Shown in pieces: positions 8,250 through 16,286 of a stretch of DNA of 64,000 bases (positions are counted from its first letter, which is position 1; each line of letters starts with the position of its first letter). The position numbers were made by a program, and so were the translations under genes. Below the pieces are notes generated by a model. That model had not been told where the DNA came from. It was given only the letters and a program-made list of their open reading frames with translations, and did no database searches. Source of the stretch: Rikenellaceae bacterium (GTDB lineage Bacteria > Bacteroidota > Bacteroidia > Bacteroidales > Rikenellaceae). The stretch covers positions 273,568 to 337,567 of the forward strand of contig SUZK01000002.1 in the NCBI GenBank assembly GCA_015059955.1. The letters run 5' to 3'.

Positions 8250-8846
8250 ATGTTTAAGTCGTTGAACTGTTCGCGCCTCACCATGGGGCATAAGATAGCT
8301 ATATGGACCACGTTGCTTGTCGCCCTCGACCAGGTGGTGAAAATCCTCGTGCACACCCATCTTCATGTGGGCGAGTCGATAGAGGTCTTCCCTTGGTTCA
8401 ACCTCTGCTATGTCGAGAATCCAGGCTTCGCCTTCGGTATGCAGCTCGGCGGCGATGGCGGCAAGATTGTGTTGAGCCTCTTCCGTATGGTGATGATTGG
8501 CGCTCTTATCTACGGCATACGCTACCTTATCAACAAGGGCTCGGAGGTGCCTAAGGGTGTTATTGTCGGTGCGGTGCTTATCCTCGCTGGTGCCATAGGC
8601 AATATGGTCGACAGCGCCTTCTATGGCCTCTTTATCGAGGAGCAGGGCACAGGCTTCCTCACAGGCAGGGTTATCGACATGATACATCTGCCTCTCTTCA
8701 AGTGGGAGAATGCCCCCGACTTCCTCGGCTTCCTTGTTGGTCATGATGGCTACTTCTTCGGCGCTGTATTCAATGTCGCCGACGCCTATATCTCGTGCGC
8801 TGTTGTCTACTTGCTTATCTTCCAGTATAAGTTCTTCAACAAGTAG
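8250..8846 (+). CDS. lspA: Lipoprotein signal peptidase (signal peptidase II)
   Basis: This polytopic inner-membrane aspartic protease cleaves the signal peptide of prolipoproteins after lipid modification. About 198 residues with four hydrophobic segments are seen. Family motifs are present in order: LDQVVK near the N-terminus, ENPGFAFG, then the two catalytic aspartates in GNMVDSAFYG and FNVADAYIS. A loop between the aspartates is long (LFIEEQGTG... to HDGYFFG), as in Bacteroidetes homologs. The start at 8250 follows AAGGATAG. The next ATG at 8283 (MGHKIAIW) is the alternative. xerC follows 12 bases downstream and is probably co-transcribed. Confidence 0.93.
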   Translation: MFKSLNCSRLTMGHKIAIWTTLLVALDQVVKILVHTHLHVGESIEVFPWFNLCYVENPGFAFGMQLGGDGGKIVLSLFRMVMIGALIYGIRYLINKGSEVPKGVIVGAVLILAGAIGNMVDSAFYGLFIEEQGTGFLTGRVIDMIHLPLFKWENAPDFLGFLVGHDGYFFGAVFNVADAYISCAVVYLLIFQYKFFNK

Positions 8847-8858
8847 CATGACTGGGGT

Positions 8859-9770
8859 ATGAGTGTTGTCGACGATTTCCTTCGCCATATAGAGGGGGAG
8901 CGACGCTTCTCGCCTCTCACCGTGCGCAACTATCGTCACGACATCCTCGCCTTTGTCGAGTGGCTCGGCATCACCCCCGATGAGTTCGATGCCGACACCA
9001 TCGAGCGTGGCCATATCGAGGACTGGATGCAACACCTTATCGAGGATGGGGGTCTTAAGGCCTCGTCGGTAAATCGCTCTATCGCCTCGCTGCGCTCATT
9101 CTGGCGCTGGATGCTCGCCCATGGGCGTACCAAGCGCGATATAATCTCAACCATAAAGCCGCAGCGCACATCGCGCCGTCTGCCTACGTTTGTCCCCGAC
9201 ACACGCATGGAGAGCGTGGTTGCCGATGTTGTCGACGACATAGCCTCCGATGAGTTCGAGAGGGTGAGGGATGCTGTTGTCGTGGTGCTCTTCTACACTC
9301 TCGGCCTGCGTCTCAGCGAGCTGCATGGCGCCAACGATGACGATATCTCAGCCGATTTCAAGCATATACGTGTTACGGGTAAGGGTGATAAGATGCGCGT
9401 AGTACCTATCATCGGCGCTGTGGGCGAGATTATAAAAAAGTATTTTAGCCTAAAATATTCGCAAAATATTTGCATAGCTCAAAAAAAAGCATTAATTTTA
9501 TCTTCGAAAGGGGAGCGTTTGAGTCAGCGTACGTTGCAACGTATCGTAGATAGGCGACTCAAAAGTTCGGGGGTGCAGGGTAAGAGCTCGCCCCACGTAT
9601 TGCGCCACACGTTTGCCACGCATCTGTTGAACATGGGTGCCGACCTACGCGAGATACAGGAGCTCCTCGGACATAGCTCGTTGAAGGCTACGCAGGTGTA
9701 TACGCACAACAGCATCGAGCAGCTTAAGGAGGTGTACAGCGTTGCGCACCCACACGAGCGAGATAGGTAG
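8859..9770 (+). CDS. xerC: XerC/XerD-type tyrosine recombinase
   Basis: The 303-residue protein has the size and layout of chromosomal Xer recombinases. An N-terminal SAM-like core-binding domain (FLRHIEGERRFSPLTVRNYR) is followed by a catalytic domain. The arginine is in LGLRLSEL (near 149), the lysine in GKGDKMRVVP (near 173), HVLRHTFATH is near 245, and GHSSLKATQVYTH supplies the last histidine and the tyrosine (near 279). It should resolve chromosome dimers at dif. It is between lspA and hpf rather than with phage genes, so a housekeeping role is more likely than a mobile integrase. A strikingly AT-rich patch (about 9430-9515, encoding KKYFSLKYSQNICIAQKKAL) interrupts an otherwise GC-rich gene. 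Confidence 0.9.
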   Translation: MSVVDDFLRHIEGERRFSPLTVRNYRHDILAFVEWLGITPDEFDADTIERGHIEDWMQHLIEDGGLKASSVNRSIASLRSFWRWMLAHGRTKRDIISTIKPQRTSRRLPTFVPDTRMESVVADVVDDIASDEFERVRDAVVVVLFYTLGLRLSELHGANDDDISADFKHIRVTGKGDKMRVVPIIGAVGEIIKKYFSLKYSQNICIAQKKALILSSKGERLSQRTLQRIVDRRLKSSGVQGKSSPHVLRHTFATHLLNMGADLREIQELLGHSSLKATQVYTHNSIEQLKEVYSVAHPHERDR

Positions 9771-9837
9771 TTGGTGACCGGACAGCCCACGCCACGAGAG
9801 CAGTGGGTACTATATATAAACTTAATACATTTGAGCT

Positions 9838-10137
9838 ATGAACGTACAGATTCAGTCGGTGAAATTCGATGCAGGCCAGCAGTTGCTTGACTTTATTCAG
9901 AAGAAGATGGATAGATTGGATCGCTTTGTCGATGAGAGAGCAGGGGATGTGGAGGTCGTTTTGCGCCTCGATCCCGATTCAGAGAAGGGCAACAAAGTAG
10001 TAGTAGTATCACTACACGTTCCTGGCAGCGATATTCGCGTAGAGGAGCGTGCATTTACTTTCGAGGAGGCTATCGACAACTCGATGGATGTTATCAAGCG
10101 TCAGCTTGAGAAGGCTAAGGCAAAGTTCGAGAAATAG
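9838..10137 (+). CDS. hpf: Ribosome hibernation-promoting factor (HPF/YfiA family)
   Basis: The 99-residue protein is the short form of the family (MNVQIQSVKFDAGQQLLDFIQKKMDR at its start spans the first strand and helix). It would bind the 30S decoding region and park or protect ribosomes when growth stops. The basic C-terminal helix (DVIKRQLEKAKAKFEK) fits. It lacks the long C-terminal dimerisation domain. It sits 67 bases after xerC and ends at a strong terminator. Confidence 0.92.
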   Translation: MNVQIQSVKFDAGQQLLDFIQKKMDRLDRFVDERAGDVEVVLRLDPDSEKGNKVVVVSLHVPGSDIRVEERAFTFEEAIDNSMDVIKRQLEKAKAKFEK

Positions 10138-10179
10138 AGATAATAGCGAGAGGAAATATCAAAGATTAAGAATTAACAA

Positions 10180-10211
10180 GAGAGCGCTGCCCACGGACAG
10201 CGCTCTCTTTT
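10180..10211 (+). terminator. Terminator after hpf
   Basis: A 10-bp perfect stem GAGAGCGCTG/CAGCGCTCTC is followed by TTTTG, about 40 bases past the hpf stop. Confidence 0.85.
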
Positions 10212-10357
10212 GTTGAAAGAATTAGAAATGAGGAATGAGCAATTAGAAATTAGCAATATTTGCGGGCGTTGCTTGCATGGGTTTCTATGAGTTAAGATGG
10301 GTTAATATGGAGGCGTTGTCTATATCAACTACCTAAAAATACAAAGCCCTCCACAGT

Positions 10358-10400
10358 GATGCGGGTATTAAAAAAGATACCCGCATCTCTGAGGGTATCT
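10358..10400 (-). terminator. Terminator of the Cys-rich gene with an overlapping alternative hairpin
   Basis: On the minus strand AGATACCC...GGGTATCT followed by TTTTTT is a good intrinsic terminator (10375-10400). A second perfect 10-bp stem, GATGCGGGTA/TACCCGCATC (10358-10387), shares one arm with it, so the two cannot form together. The rest of 10212-10477 is AT-rich with no gene seen. Confidence 0.7.
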
Positions 10401-10477
10401 TTCAATTAGCAATGTGGAGTTAGCGGAGAGTGGTGGGTAACTTGAGTTGTTGTGATAATTGTCCCCGCCTTATCTAT

Positions 10478-10891
10478 TTAAATTCTTCCTGCGCCTTTGC
10501 AACGTGTACATTTCCCATTACCGCCGCATACGCCACATTTGTGACTATAATCAACGCCAGTGCCAAACGAATTGTCAGTTCTGTATCCAGAGCCATGGCA
10601 GCTATGACATTTGCCATTACCGCAGCATAGCGTACATAAGTTAGTCGATGAGTTGCTGCTCGATGAGCTGCTACTACTTGATGAACTGCTGCTCGATGAA
10701 CTTGAACTATATGAGCTACTATATGAGCTAATATATGGGGTCGCTGTATACGTGCCATAGCCATATGGGTTATACCCCAAACCACTCATCACACCTTGCG
10801 TGACTGCTTGCATTTCCTCGTCTGAACTTGCTGTTGCAAAACACACAAATATAATTAGTGTTAGCAACTGCATGAGCTTTTTCTTGTGCAT
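10478..10891 (-). CDS. Secreted protein with poly-Ser tract and CxxCxGxG zinc-finger repeats
   Basis: The 137-residue product begins MHKKKLMQLLTLIIFVCF, a signal peptide. A short spacer follows, then a Ser-rich run of about 25 residues, then a Cys-rich end with two repeats of the DnaJ-like form: CCGNGKCHSCHGSG and CGVCGGNGKCTRCKGAG. These could bind two zinc ions. I do not recognise a named family, and the function is unknown. The ATG at 10891 is preferred over 10939 because it starts the signal peptide. The gene start overlaps the end of the upstream membrane-protein gene by 31 bases. Confidence 0.7.
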   Translation of the reverse strand: MHKKKLMQLLTLIIFVCFATASSDEEMQAVTQGVMSGLGYNPYGYGTYTATPYISSYSSSYSSSSSSSSSSSSSSSSSSNSSTNLCTLCCGNGKCHSCHGSGYRTDNSFGTGVDYSHKCGVCGGNGKCTRCKGAGRI

Positions 10892-11286
10892 AATATAAAA
10901 ATTAATAGGGTTAGTAAATAAGCTAATATGTCGTTCCAATCAAAAGTTCCTGACACAAAACCAATTCGTTGCAGTACCTCGTATACAAATGGTAGGGTTA
11001 CAGTTGTCAATATCATTATCCTGCTAAATAAGGTGTTGCTACGCAGTTGATACTCAATTATTAACAATGAACCATACCATAGTGCATCGGCCAACGAGTA
11101 TAGGAAAAAACCTCCCATAAATGACTCTGCGTTAATCAAGTGCCCATAGTGGGGTATTTCTGCCCACCATATACTGGGAATCCATGATGTAAACAACACG
11201 GGCTCGCGGAAGAAGAGATATATTGCTCCTCCGAGGGTAAGCATCGTAAATGCAAGAATCGATTGAAATAGGTCGTTTTGTGTCAC
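10861..11286 (-). CDS. Small polytopic membrane protein (VanZ-like or unknown)
   Basis: The 141-residue protein has four hydrophobic helices and short polar loops (IWWAEIPHYGHLINAESFMGG, FDWNDILAY). The FDWNDILAYLLT element near the end resembles the D/N-containing last helices of VanZ-like proteins, but the match is weak. It is the upstream gene of a two-gene unit with the Cys-rich secreted protein, with overlapping ends. A possible -7 box TATTTTTG lies at 11363-11370 on the minus strand. Function unknown. Confidence 0.65.
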   Translation of the reverse strand: MTQNDLFQSILAFTMLTLGGAIYLFFREPVLFTSWIPSIWWAEIPHYGHLINAESFMGGFFLYSLADALWYGSLLIIEYQLRSNTLFSRIMILTTVTLPFVYEVLQRIGFVSGTFDWNDILAYLLTLLIFILCTRKSSCSC

Positions 11287-11426
11287 GTTAAAAACAACGG
11301 CGCATAGAATCAGTCAATGATACAATTATCAGACTATAATCTAACCACACACCAATGTGGCGCAAAAATAAACAAAATTTTCAATCTATAAAAATAACCA
11401 TTGCTAATTGCTCATTTCTATTGAAT

Positions 11427-11462
11427 AAAAAAAGATAAGGCCGCCACAAATGTGGCAGCCTT
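11427..11462 (-). terminator. Terminator of rplS
   Basis: The minus strand forms a 12-bp stem AAGGCTGCCACA/TGTGGCGGCCTT with one imperfect pair, followed by ATCTTTTTTT. It begins about 23 bases after the rplS stop. Confidence 0.9.
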
Positions 11463-11484
11463 ACTGAACTTAAATACCAAGGGA

Positions 11485-11862
11485 CTACTCCTCCTTCTTA
11501 ACGATACGGCGCTCCTTGATACGTGCCTTCTTACCCGTAAGATCACGCAAATAGTAGATACGTGCACGGCGAACAACACCATACTTGTTTACCTCGATCT
11601 TGTCGATATGAGGTGAGTAGAGAGGGAAGATACGCTCTACACCCACGCCATTCGATACCTTACGAATGGTAAACATCTTAGTCTTGCCAGTACCCTTGAT
11701 CTGGATTACCACACCACGGAAGCTCTGCAAGCGCTCCTTGTTACCCTCCACGATACGATAAGTTACCGTGATGGTGTCACCGGCACCAAACTTAGGCACA
11801 TCTGCCTCGCTCTTGGTCCACATCTGCTCGTTAACGAGTCTAATCAATGCATCCTTGTTCAT
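11485..11862 (-). CDS. rplS: 50S ribosomal protein L19
   Basis: The 125-residue protein matches L19 throughout: [20 protein letters not shown] near residue 25, [31 protein letters not shown] and the basic end [12 protein letters not shown]. It sits at the 30S-50S interface. The start is the ATG at 11862 (MNKDALIRL). An in-frame extension to 12039 would overlap the promoter and is not coding. It is monocistronic with its own promoter, a leader of about 140 bases, and a terminator. Confidence 0.97.
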   Translation of the reverse strand: MNKDALIRLVNEQMWTKSEADVPKFGAGDTITVTYRIVEGNKERLQSFRGVVIQIKGTGKTKMFTIRKVSNGVGVERIFPLYSPHIDKIEVNKYGVVRRARIYYLRDLTGKKARIKERRIVKKEE

Positions 11863-11999
11863 TGTTGCAACAATTGTTAAATGGTTATCGCTCAACATTA
11901 TCGCTGCGCCGGCTATACCATATCGACACCTTCGCCGATAATCCCCAGTGGCCTTTCTACAGCCACCGCTACCAAGCCTACGCCCTTTATAAGAGGTTG

Positions 12000-12046
12000 A
12001 TACGGGTTGCAAAGGTAAGAAAAAAATCTCAACTTGCAACCCGTAT
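12000..12046 (-). promoter_or_regulatory. rplS promoter embedded in a 13-bp inverted repeat
   Basis: On the minus strand TTG (12037-12039), a 19-base spacer, and TACCTTTG (12010-12017) form a promoter. A perfect 13-bp inverted repeat, ATACGGGTTGCAA (12000-12012) and its complement (12034-12046), overlaps both boxes. Such a dyad could be a repressor site or form a hairpin in the 5' end of a longer transcript. The leader between promoter and ATG also contains possible stems. Confidence 0.6.
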
Positions 12047-12103
12047 GATGTTTTTTTTGCTGATTAGCCGCCATTTAGCCTGCTAAGCTATGCGGTATCG
12101 GCA

Positions 12104-13495
12104 CTATTTAGATTGTATGTACTCGTCGATAGCCTTCGCTGCCTTACGTCCTGCGCCCATGGCGAGGATGACGGTAGCAGCGCCTGTCACAGCATCACCA
12201 CCAGCGAAGACACCCTCGCGTGATGTAGCACCCACCTCGTTAGCCTCGATACAGCCGCGGCGGTTGATATTCAGGCCACCTGTTGTAGATGCGATAAGTG
12301 GGTTGGGTGATGTGCCGAGTGCCATGATGACAACATCGCAGTCAATGGTGAAGTCCGAACCCGCCTTCTCGACAGGTGAGCGACGTCCCGATGCGTCGGG
12401 CTCGCCAAGCTCCATCTCCACGCAGTTGATACCCTTGACCCAACCATCGTCGGTGCCGAGGATGTGTGTAGGGTTGGTGAGCATGCGGAACTCAATGCCC
12501 TCCTCCTTGGCGTGGTGTACCTCCTCCTTACGTGCTGGAAGCTCGGCCTCGCCACGGCGATAGACGATAACGGCCTCAGCACCAAGACGCTTGGCGGTAC
12601 GCACAGCATCCATAGCCACGTTACCACCACCCACAACAACGACCTTGCGGCCTACGTATACGGGGGTGTCGTTATGTGCTGGGTCCCAAGCGCCCATAAG
12701 GTTTACACGTGTGAGGAACTCGTTAGCCGAGAGTACGCCGTTGAGGTTCTCGCCCTCGATGCCCATGAAGCGTGGAAGACCAGCGCCAGAGCCTACGAAG
12801 ACAGCGTCGTAGCCCTCGTTGTCGAGCAGCGAGTCGATAGTCATCGTGCGGCCTATGATGACGTCTGTCTCGAACTTAACGCCGAGCTTCTTAACCTCGT
12901 TAATCTCGCGAGCGACAACTCTATCCTTAGGAAGACGGAACTCAGGGATGCCGTATGACAATACGCCACCGAGGCGGTGTAGAGCCTCGAAGACGTCAAC
13001 CTTATAGCCCATCTTTGCAAGGTCCGAGGCGCATGCCAAGCCGGCAGGACCACTACCTACGATAGCCACACGCTTGCCGTTAGGCTCAATCTTAGGAGCC
13101 TCCACCTCGTTGCTATGCTCCAAGTACCAGTCGCCGACGAAGCGCTCCAACTTACCGATAGCCACAGGTTCACCCTTGATGCCGAGCACGCATGAGCCCT
13201 CGCACTGCGACTCCTGAGGACATACGCGGCCACAGATTGATGGCAAAGAGCTGTCGAGGTGAATGGTGTCGGCAGCAGCACGTATATCGCCCTCGGTGAG
13301 GTGGTGGATAAAGTCGGGAATATGGATGTTTACAGGGCAGGCAGCCACGCAGCGTGGGTTCTTGCAGTTTAGGCAGCGTGTTGCCTCCAATAGTGCCTCC
13401 TCCTGGTTGTAGCCGTAGCACACCTCCTCGAAGTTTGTGGCACGCACCTTTGGGTCTTGTTCGCGTACTGCGACGCGTGGTATCTTATTCGCCAT
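12104..13495 (-). CDS. nfnB: NfnB-type large subunit of NADH-dependent ferredoxin:NADP+ oxidoreductase (GltD-like)
   Basis: The 463-residue flavoprotein is of the glutamate synthase small-subunit type. Two cysteine clusters for [4Fe-4S] centres are at the N-terminus (CLNCKNPRCVAACP, CGRVCPQESQCEGSC). The FAD site is IVGSGPAGLACASDLA (near 150) and the NADPH site is VVVGGGNVAMDAVRTAKR (near 290). The C-terminal GDAVTGAATVILAMGAGR closes the FAD fold. Its start overlaps the end of the PyrK-like partner, and no large glutamate synthase subunit is present. This gene order is that of NfnAB, which couples ferredoxin, NADH and NADP+ by electron bifurcation. A plain GltD role is the alternative. Confidence 0.88.
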   Translation of the reverse strand: MANKIPRVAVREQDPKVRATNFEEVCYGYNQEEALLEATRCLNCKNPRCVAACPVNIHIPDFIHHLTEGDIRAAADTIHLDSSLPSICGRVCPQESQCEGSCVLGIKGEPVAIGKLERFVGDWYLEHSNEVEAPKIEPNGKRVAIVGSGPAGLACASDLAKMGYKVDVFEALHRLGGVLSYGIPEFRLPKDRVVAREINEVKKLGVKFETDVIIGRTMTIDSLLDNEGYDAVFVGSGAGLPRFMGIEGENLNGVLSANEFLTRVNLMGAWDPAHNDTPVYVGRKVVVVGGGNVAMDAVRTAKRLGAEAVIVYRRGEAELPARKEEVHHAKEEGIEFRMLTNPTHILGTDDGWVKGINCVEMELGEPDASGRRSPVEKAGSDFTIDCDVVIMALGTSPNPLIASTTGGLNINRRGCIEANEVGATSREGVFAGGDAVTGAATVILAMGAGRKAAKAIDEYIQSK

Positions 13496-14348
13496 AGCAT
13501 TTACATTTGTGTTCGCGGTTGTCGTTGTCTAATCTCTCCTGGTTCTTATACATCGCCTGGCGACGCATAGCCTCGTCGAAGTCTACCTTGTGGCCGTCGA
13601 ACTCAGGACCATCTACGCAGGTGAAGAGCGTCTTGCCACCTACCGATACGCGGCATGCACCACACATACCTGTACCATCCACCATCAGCGCGTTGAGCGA
13701 TACGGTGGTCTGCATGTTCCAAGGTAGGGTGGTGAGGCATACGAACTTCATCATAATCATAGGACCGATACATACGCACTCGTCATACTTGCGACCCTCG
13801 CCCTCTACAAGCTCCTTCATAAGGGCTGTAACCATACCCTTGAAGCCCTCGGTGCCATCGTCGGTGGCGATATGTACGTTGCCCACCTTGCGCATCTCGT
13901 CGATGTAGATAAGCATACCCTTGGTCTTGGCGCCGATGATAACGTCGCACTCTACGCCATGCTCGTGCAACCACTTAACTTGTGGGTATACAGGCGCTGT
14001 GCCCACACCGCCTGCCACGAAGAGATACTTGCGTGAGCGAAGCTCTTCAAGAGGCATATGTACGAACTCCGAAGGACGGCCCAATGGACCAGCGAAGTCG
14101 GCGAGGAAGTCGCCTACCTCGAGTGAGCATATCTTCTTTGTCGAGTGGCCGATAGTCTGTGTAACGATGGTTACCGTGCCAGCCTCCACGTCGTAATCGG
14201 CGATGGTGAGAGGTATGCGCTCGCTGCTCTCGTCGGAGCGGACAATGACAAACTGTCCGGGAAGGGCAGCGCGTGCCACACGCTCAGCAGCAATCTTCAT
14301 CTCGTAGATGTTCTCTGCCAACTTGCGTTTTTCAACAATCTTAAACAT
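13485..14348 (-). CDS. nfnA: NfnA-type small subunit (PyrK/sulfide dehydrogenase-like FAD and [2Fe-2S] protein)
   Basis: The 287-residue protein belongs to the ferredoxin-NADP reductase group. An FAD domain (LPGQFVIVRSDESSERIPLT) precedes an NAD-binding domain (LFVAGGVGTAPVYPQVKWL). A C-terminal cysteine set (GMCGACRVSV, LFTCVDGPEFDG) should hold a [2Fe-2S] cluster. It is first in the operon and overlaps nfnB by 11 bases, so translation is probably coupled. The product would exchange electrons between ferredoxin made by NifJ and the NAD(P) pools. It lies 67 bases after the DUF1573 gene and may be read from that promoter. Confidence 0.88.
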   Translation of the reverse strand: MFKIVEKRKLAENIYEMKIAAERVARAALPGQFVIVRSDESSERIPLTIADYDVEAGTVTIVTQTIGHSTKKICSLEVGDFLADFAGPLGRPSEFVHMPLEELRSRKYLFVAGGVGTAPVYPQVKWLHEHGVECDVIIGAKTKGMLIYIDEMRKVGNVHIATDDGTEGFKGMVTALMKELVEGEGRKYDECVCIGPMIMMKFVCLTTLPWNMQTTVSLNALMVDGTGMCGACRVSVGGKTLFTCVDGPEFDGHKVDFDEAMRRQAMYKNQERLDNDNREHKCKCYGE

Positions 14349-14415
14349 CTTGTTCTCTTTTAAGTTTTTATTGTAATAGTTTGTGTCTTAACATGTTAAT
14401 TTGCCTACTCCTCGA

Positions 14416-15510
14416 TTATAGCGGTATGGCGTTTACTCGTATCACCTGCATTGGCGTTATCGGGTCGTTGCATATCACCCTGATGCGCGAGACAAAGGGG
14501 TTATCGCAATCCTCGATAAGCGCGGTGTTGAGCCTTATGCGTAGCGTGACAACATCGCCCTTCGCGATGCTCATATCGCCATCGACAGTGACCTCTACGG
14601 CTGGCGAGTCGCTCTCCACACGACGTATGATAAGTGGCATCTCGCCACTATTGCTTAGCGTCGTGCTTAGCTCTAATACTTGGTTATTGAGTAATATCTC
14701 CCCAAATTTAATAATTTTTTTTGAAACAACAGCCGTTGGAGCCAAAATATCCTCCACAAGATCGAAATTATCTACCGCAATGGCGTATGTCGATATCAGC
14801 GTTCTGTTGCACGCGCCATCCACCTCGAACTGAAAGATATCGCTGAGTGTGCCATATGTAGTCGACTCCTCGTCGAGAGCGTAGCTGAGTACAATATCTC
14901 CCTTGGCGTGGGGCGCAATGGTCGCGGGGTAGGTCACCGTAAGCGCACCGGTGCTCTCTATCTTGCGCATAGATAGACTTATCGTGCGGTCGCTGTGGTT
15001 GACGTATCCTATGCGTTCCTCAATCTGCTTGCCGTGCTCGAGGTAGGCAAAGGCGTGGAAGTTACTCTCCATGCGCAGGCCACCACCCATGTCGAAGGGG
15101 TATATCTCATATACGGTGCGCTCGCGAGGCGTGACATAGCCGATAAGGTTGATTACTATGGCGTCGTCGCTGTCCGACACGATGACGGCAATCTGCTTGT
15201 CTATGCGCCCGGGGCGGTTGCGAGGGTCATAGGTGATGCCTATCTTCACACGCTCCTTGGGCATGATGGCGTCGCGCCGAAACTCCACCTTCGTGCAACC
15301 GCAGGTGGTGACAACCTCCTTTATATATACAGGTGTGGTGCCGCTATTTGTGGCCTCCATATATGCAGTCGTAGGGCCATCCTCCTCGGCGATGGTCCCC
15401 ATCTCTACACGGCTCGATGTGAAGCGCAGTGTTGACATCTGTGCCGTTGCGGAGAATATCGTGAAGAGCATGATGGCTAATAACGCGATGTGTCGATAAA
15501 AATATTTCAT
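14416..15510 (-). CDS. Secreted DUF1573-domain protein
   Basis: The 364-residue protein has a signal peptide (MKYFYRHIALLAIMLF...SATAQ) and immunoglobulin-like beta domains. The first is a typical DUF1573 domain (VEMGTIAEEDGPTTAYMEAT, VVTTCGCTKVEF, GITYDPRNRPGRIDK). A similar domain occurs at the C-terminus (IIKFGEILLNNQVLELSTTL). The TTCGCT motif is the family signature. It is exported and abundant in Bacteroidetes. Its molecular role is not known. It lies upstream of nfnAB on the same strand. Confidence 0.85.
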   Translation of the reverse strand: MKYFYRHIALLAIMLFTIFSATAQMSTLRFTSSRVEMGTIAEEDGPTTAYMEATNSGTTPVYIKEVVTTCGCTKVEFRRDAIMPKERVKIGITYDPRNRPGRIDKQIAVIVSDSDDAIVINLIGYVTPRERTVYEIYPFDMGGGLRMESNFHAFAYLEHGKQIEERIGYVNHSDRTISLSMRKIESTGALTVTYPATIAPHAKGDIVLSYALDEESTTYGTLSDIFQFEVDGACNRTLISTYAIAVDNFDLVEDILAPTAVVSKKIIKFGEILLNNQVLELSTTLSNSGEMPLIIRRVESDSPAVEVTVDGDMSIAKGDVVTLRIRLNTALIEDCDNPFVSRIRVICNDPITPMQVIRVNAIPL

Positions 15511-15514
15511 ACTA

Positions 15515-15522
15515 CAAAGATA
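15515..15522 (-). promoter_or_regulatory. -7 box of the DUF1573 gene
   Basis: The minus strand reads TATCTTTG directly upstream of the ATG at 15510. The spacing to the ATG is very short (4 bases), so this box may drive something else or a leaderless message. Confidence 0.3.
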
Positions 15523-15581
15523 TGATTATTAATCGTTTTTTGGCAGAAGAATGAAATTTTTGAAAAAAAAGTTGCAAAAAG

Positions 15582-15612
15582 TTTGCAGAATAAAAAAAAT
15601 GCCTTACCTTTG
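15582..15612 (+). promoter_or_regulatory. Promoter of tRNA-Asn
   Basis: TTTG (15582-15585), 19 bases, TACCTTTG (15605-15612). The block is nearly the same as those before tRNA-Val and the rRNA operon. GGTTCTTTAAAA follows before the tRNA and resembles a boxA-type antitermination sequence. Confidence 0.85.
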
Positions 15613-15646
15613 CACCGCAATCGAAAGATAACGGTTCTTTAAAAAT

Positions 15647-15720
15647 GCCTGAATAGCTCAGTTGGTTAGAGCACATGACTGTTAATCATGGGGTCCTAGG
15701 TTCAAGTCCTTGTTCAGGCG
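15647..15720 (+). tRNA. tRNA-Asn (anticodon GTT)
   Basis: Acceptor GCCTGAA/TTCAGGC with discriminator G. Anticodon stem CATGA/TCATG, loop CTGTTAA, anticodon GTT. T loop TTCAAGT. The T stem has one T-T mismatch. CCA is not encoded. No clear terminator follows. Confidence 0.93.
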
Positions 15721-15879
15721 CTAAAGTGCGAGGGATGCACTAAGAGGGTAGCAAACGATAAGGCTGCAAGATGTGGCGGATGTCGAGCAGATGCAAGACG
15801 GAGGCTGTTGAGATAAGCAGACGACGCGGTCGAGCTTCTTGAGAAAGATGACAAGACTCTTAAAAAACTTATCGAAAAA

Positions 15880-15910
15880 TTTGCAGAATAAAAAATAATG
15901 TCTACCTTTG
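15880..15910 (+). promoter_or_regulatory. Promoter of tRNA-Val
   Basis: TTTG (15880-15883), 19 bases, TACCTTTG (15903-15910), a perfect consensus 23 bases before the tRNA. Confidence 0.85.
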
Positions 15911-15932
15911 CAGTCCCGAGCCTTAACAATTA

Positions 15933-16007
15933 GGGAGCATAGCTCAGCTGGTTCAGAGCATCTGCCTTACAAGCAGAGGGTCAGGGGTTCGAATCCCTTT
16001 GCTCCCA
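15933..16007 (+). tRNA. tRNA-Val (anticodon TAC)
   Basis: Acceptor GGGAGCA/TGCTCCC with discriminator A. Anticodon stem TCTGC/GCAGA, loop CTTACAA, anticodon TAC. T arm AGGGG-TTCGAAT-CCCTT. CCA is not encoded at the end. The 3' third of the gene plus its terminator is duplicated 298 bases downstream. Confidence 0.95.
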
Positions 16008-16017
16008 CAACCATAAG

Positions 16018-16043
16018 CCACTTGATTTTTCAAGTGGTTTTTT
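16018..16043 (+). terminator. Terminator of tRNA-Val
   Basis: CCACTTGA-TTTT-TCAAGTGG followed by TTTTTT. A slightly diverged copy lies at 16317-16341 behind the duplicated tRNA end. Confidence 0.88.
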
Positions 16044-16137
16044 GTTTTTGTATGGTCGAGTAGTGCGGGTTGCACCCGTTGCGACGGAGTAGTGGCGGTA
16101 GTGATGTGCGACATCCCACCGCCACTGCTCATTCGCG

Positions 16138-16213
16138 CAGCAGTGCTGCCACCACTCCACCATCCATCTAACCTATAACGAGGCAGCATAGTGAGTTCGA
16201 ATATAGGAGGGTT
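16138..16213 (+). repeat. Repeat segment downstream of tRNA-Val, copy 1
   Basis: About 65 bases from CAGTGCTGCC (16141) onward recur almost exactly at 16395-16465. The two copies follow the two tRNA 3' ends, showing that the duplicated unit is longer than the tRNA fragment. The second copy lacks about 44 bases before this segment. Confidence 0.75.
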
Positions 16214-16286
16214 GAGCCGATATATATGTGTTTATTGCTCGACCTATGGTCTGCGCTACAAGGTATCGGCTCTACGACAATGTCGT
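16214..16286 (+). repeat. Structured element preceding the tRNA-Val 3' duplicate
   Basis: A 9-bp stem GAGCCGATA/TATCGGCTC (16214-16222, 16264-16272) encloses a core (16234-16257) that matches the core in the tRNA-Leu repeats at 23 of 24 bases by my count. A second hairpin ACGAC-AAT-GTCGT (16274-16286) follows and runs into the tRNA fragment. Both stems differ in sequence from the Leu versions but keep pairing. Confidence 0.8.

Noticed and set aside
8088..9035. Long open frame on the minus strand opposite lspA and xerC
   Set aside because: It lies antisense to two well supported genes and over tRNA-Leu, and its protein has no domain features (His/Glu-rich antisense composition).
8859..9770. 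xerC as integrase of a mobile element that made the tRNA repeats
   Set aside because: Size, motifs and the lspA-xerC-hpf order fit the chromosomal Xer recombinase. Nothing links it directly to the repeats.
9826..9833. TACATTTG as promoter of hpf
   Set aside because: It is only 4 bases before the ATG and lacks a -33 box. hpf is more likely read from upstream with xerC.
15721..15879. A further tRNA-like or repeat element between tRNA-Asn and tRNA-Val
   Set aside because: No cloverleaf, no copy of the core found in the Leu and Val repeats, and no clear hairpin.
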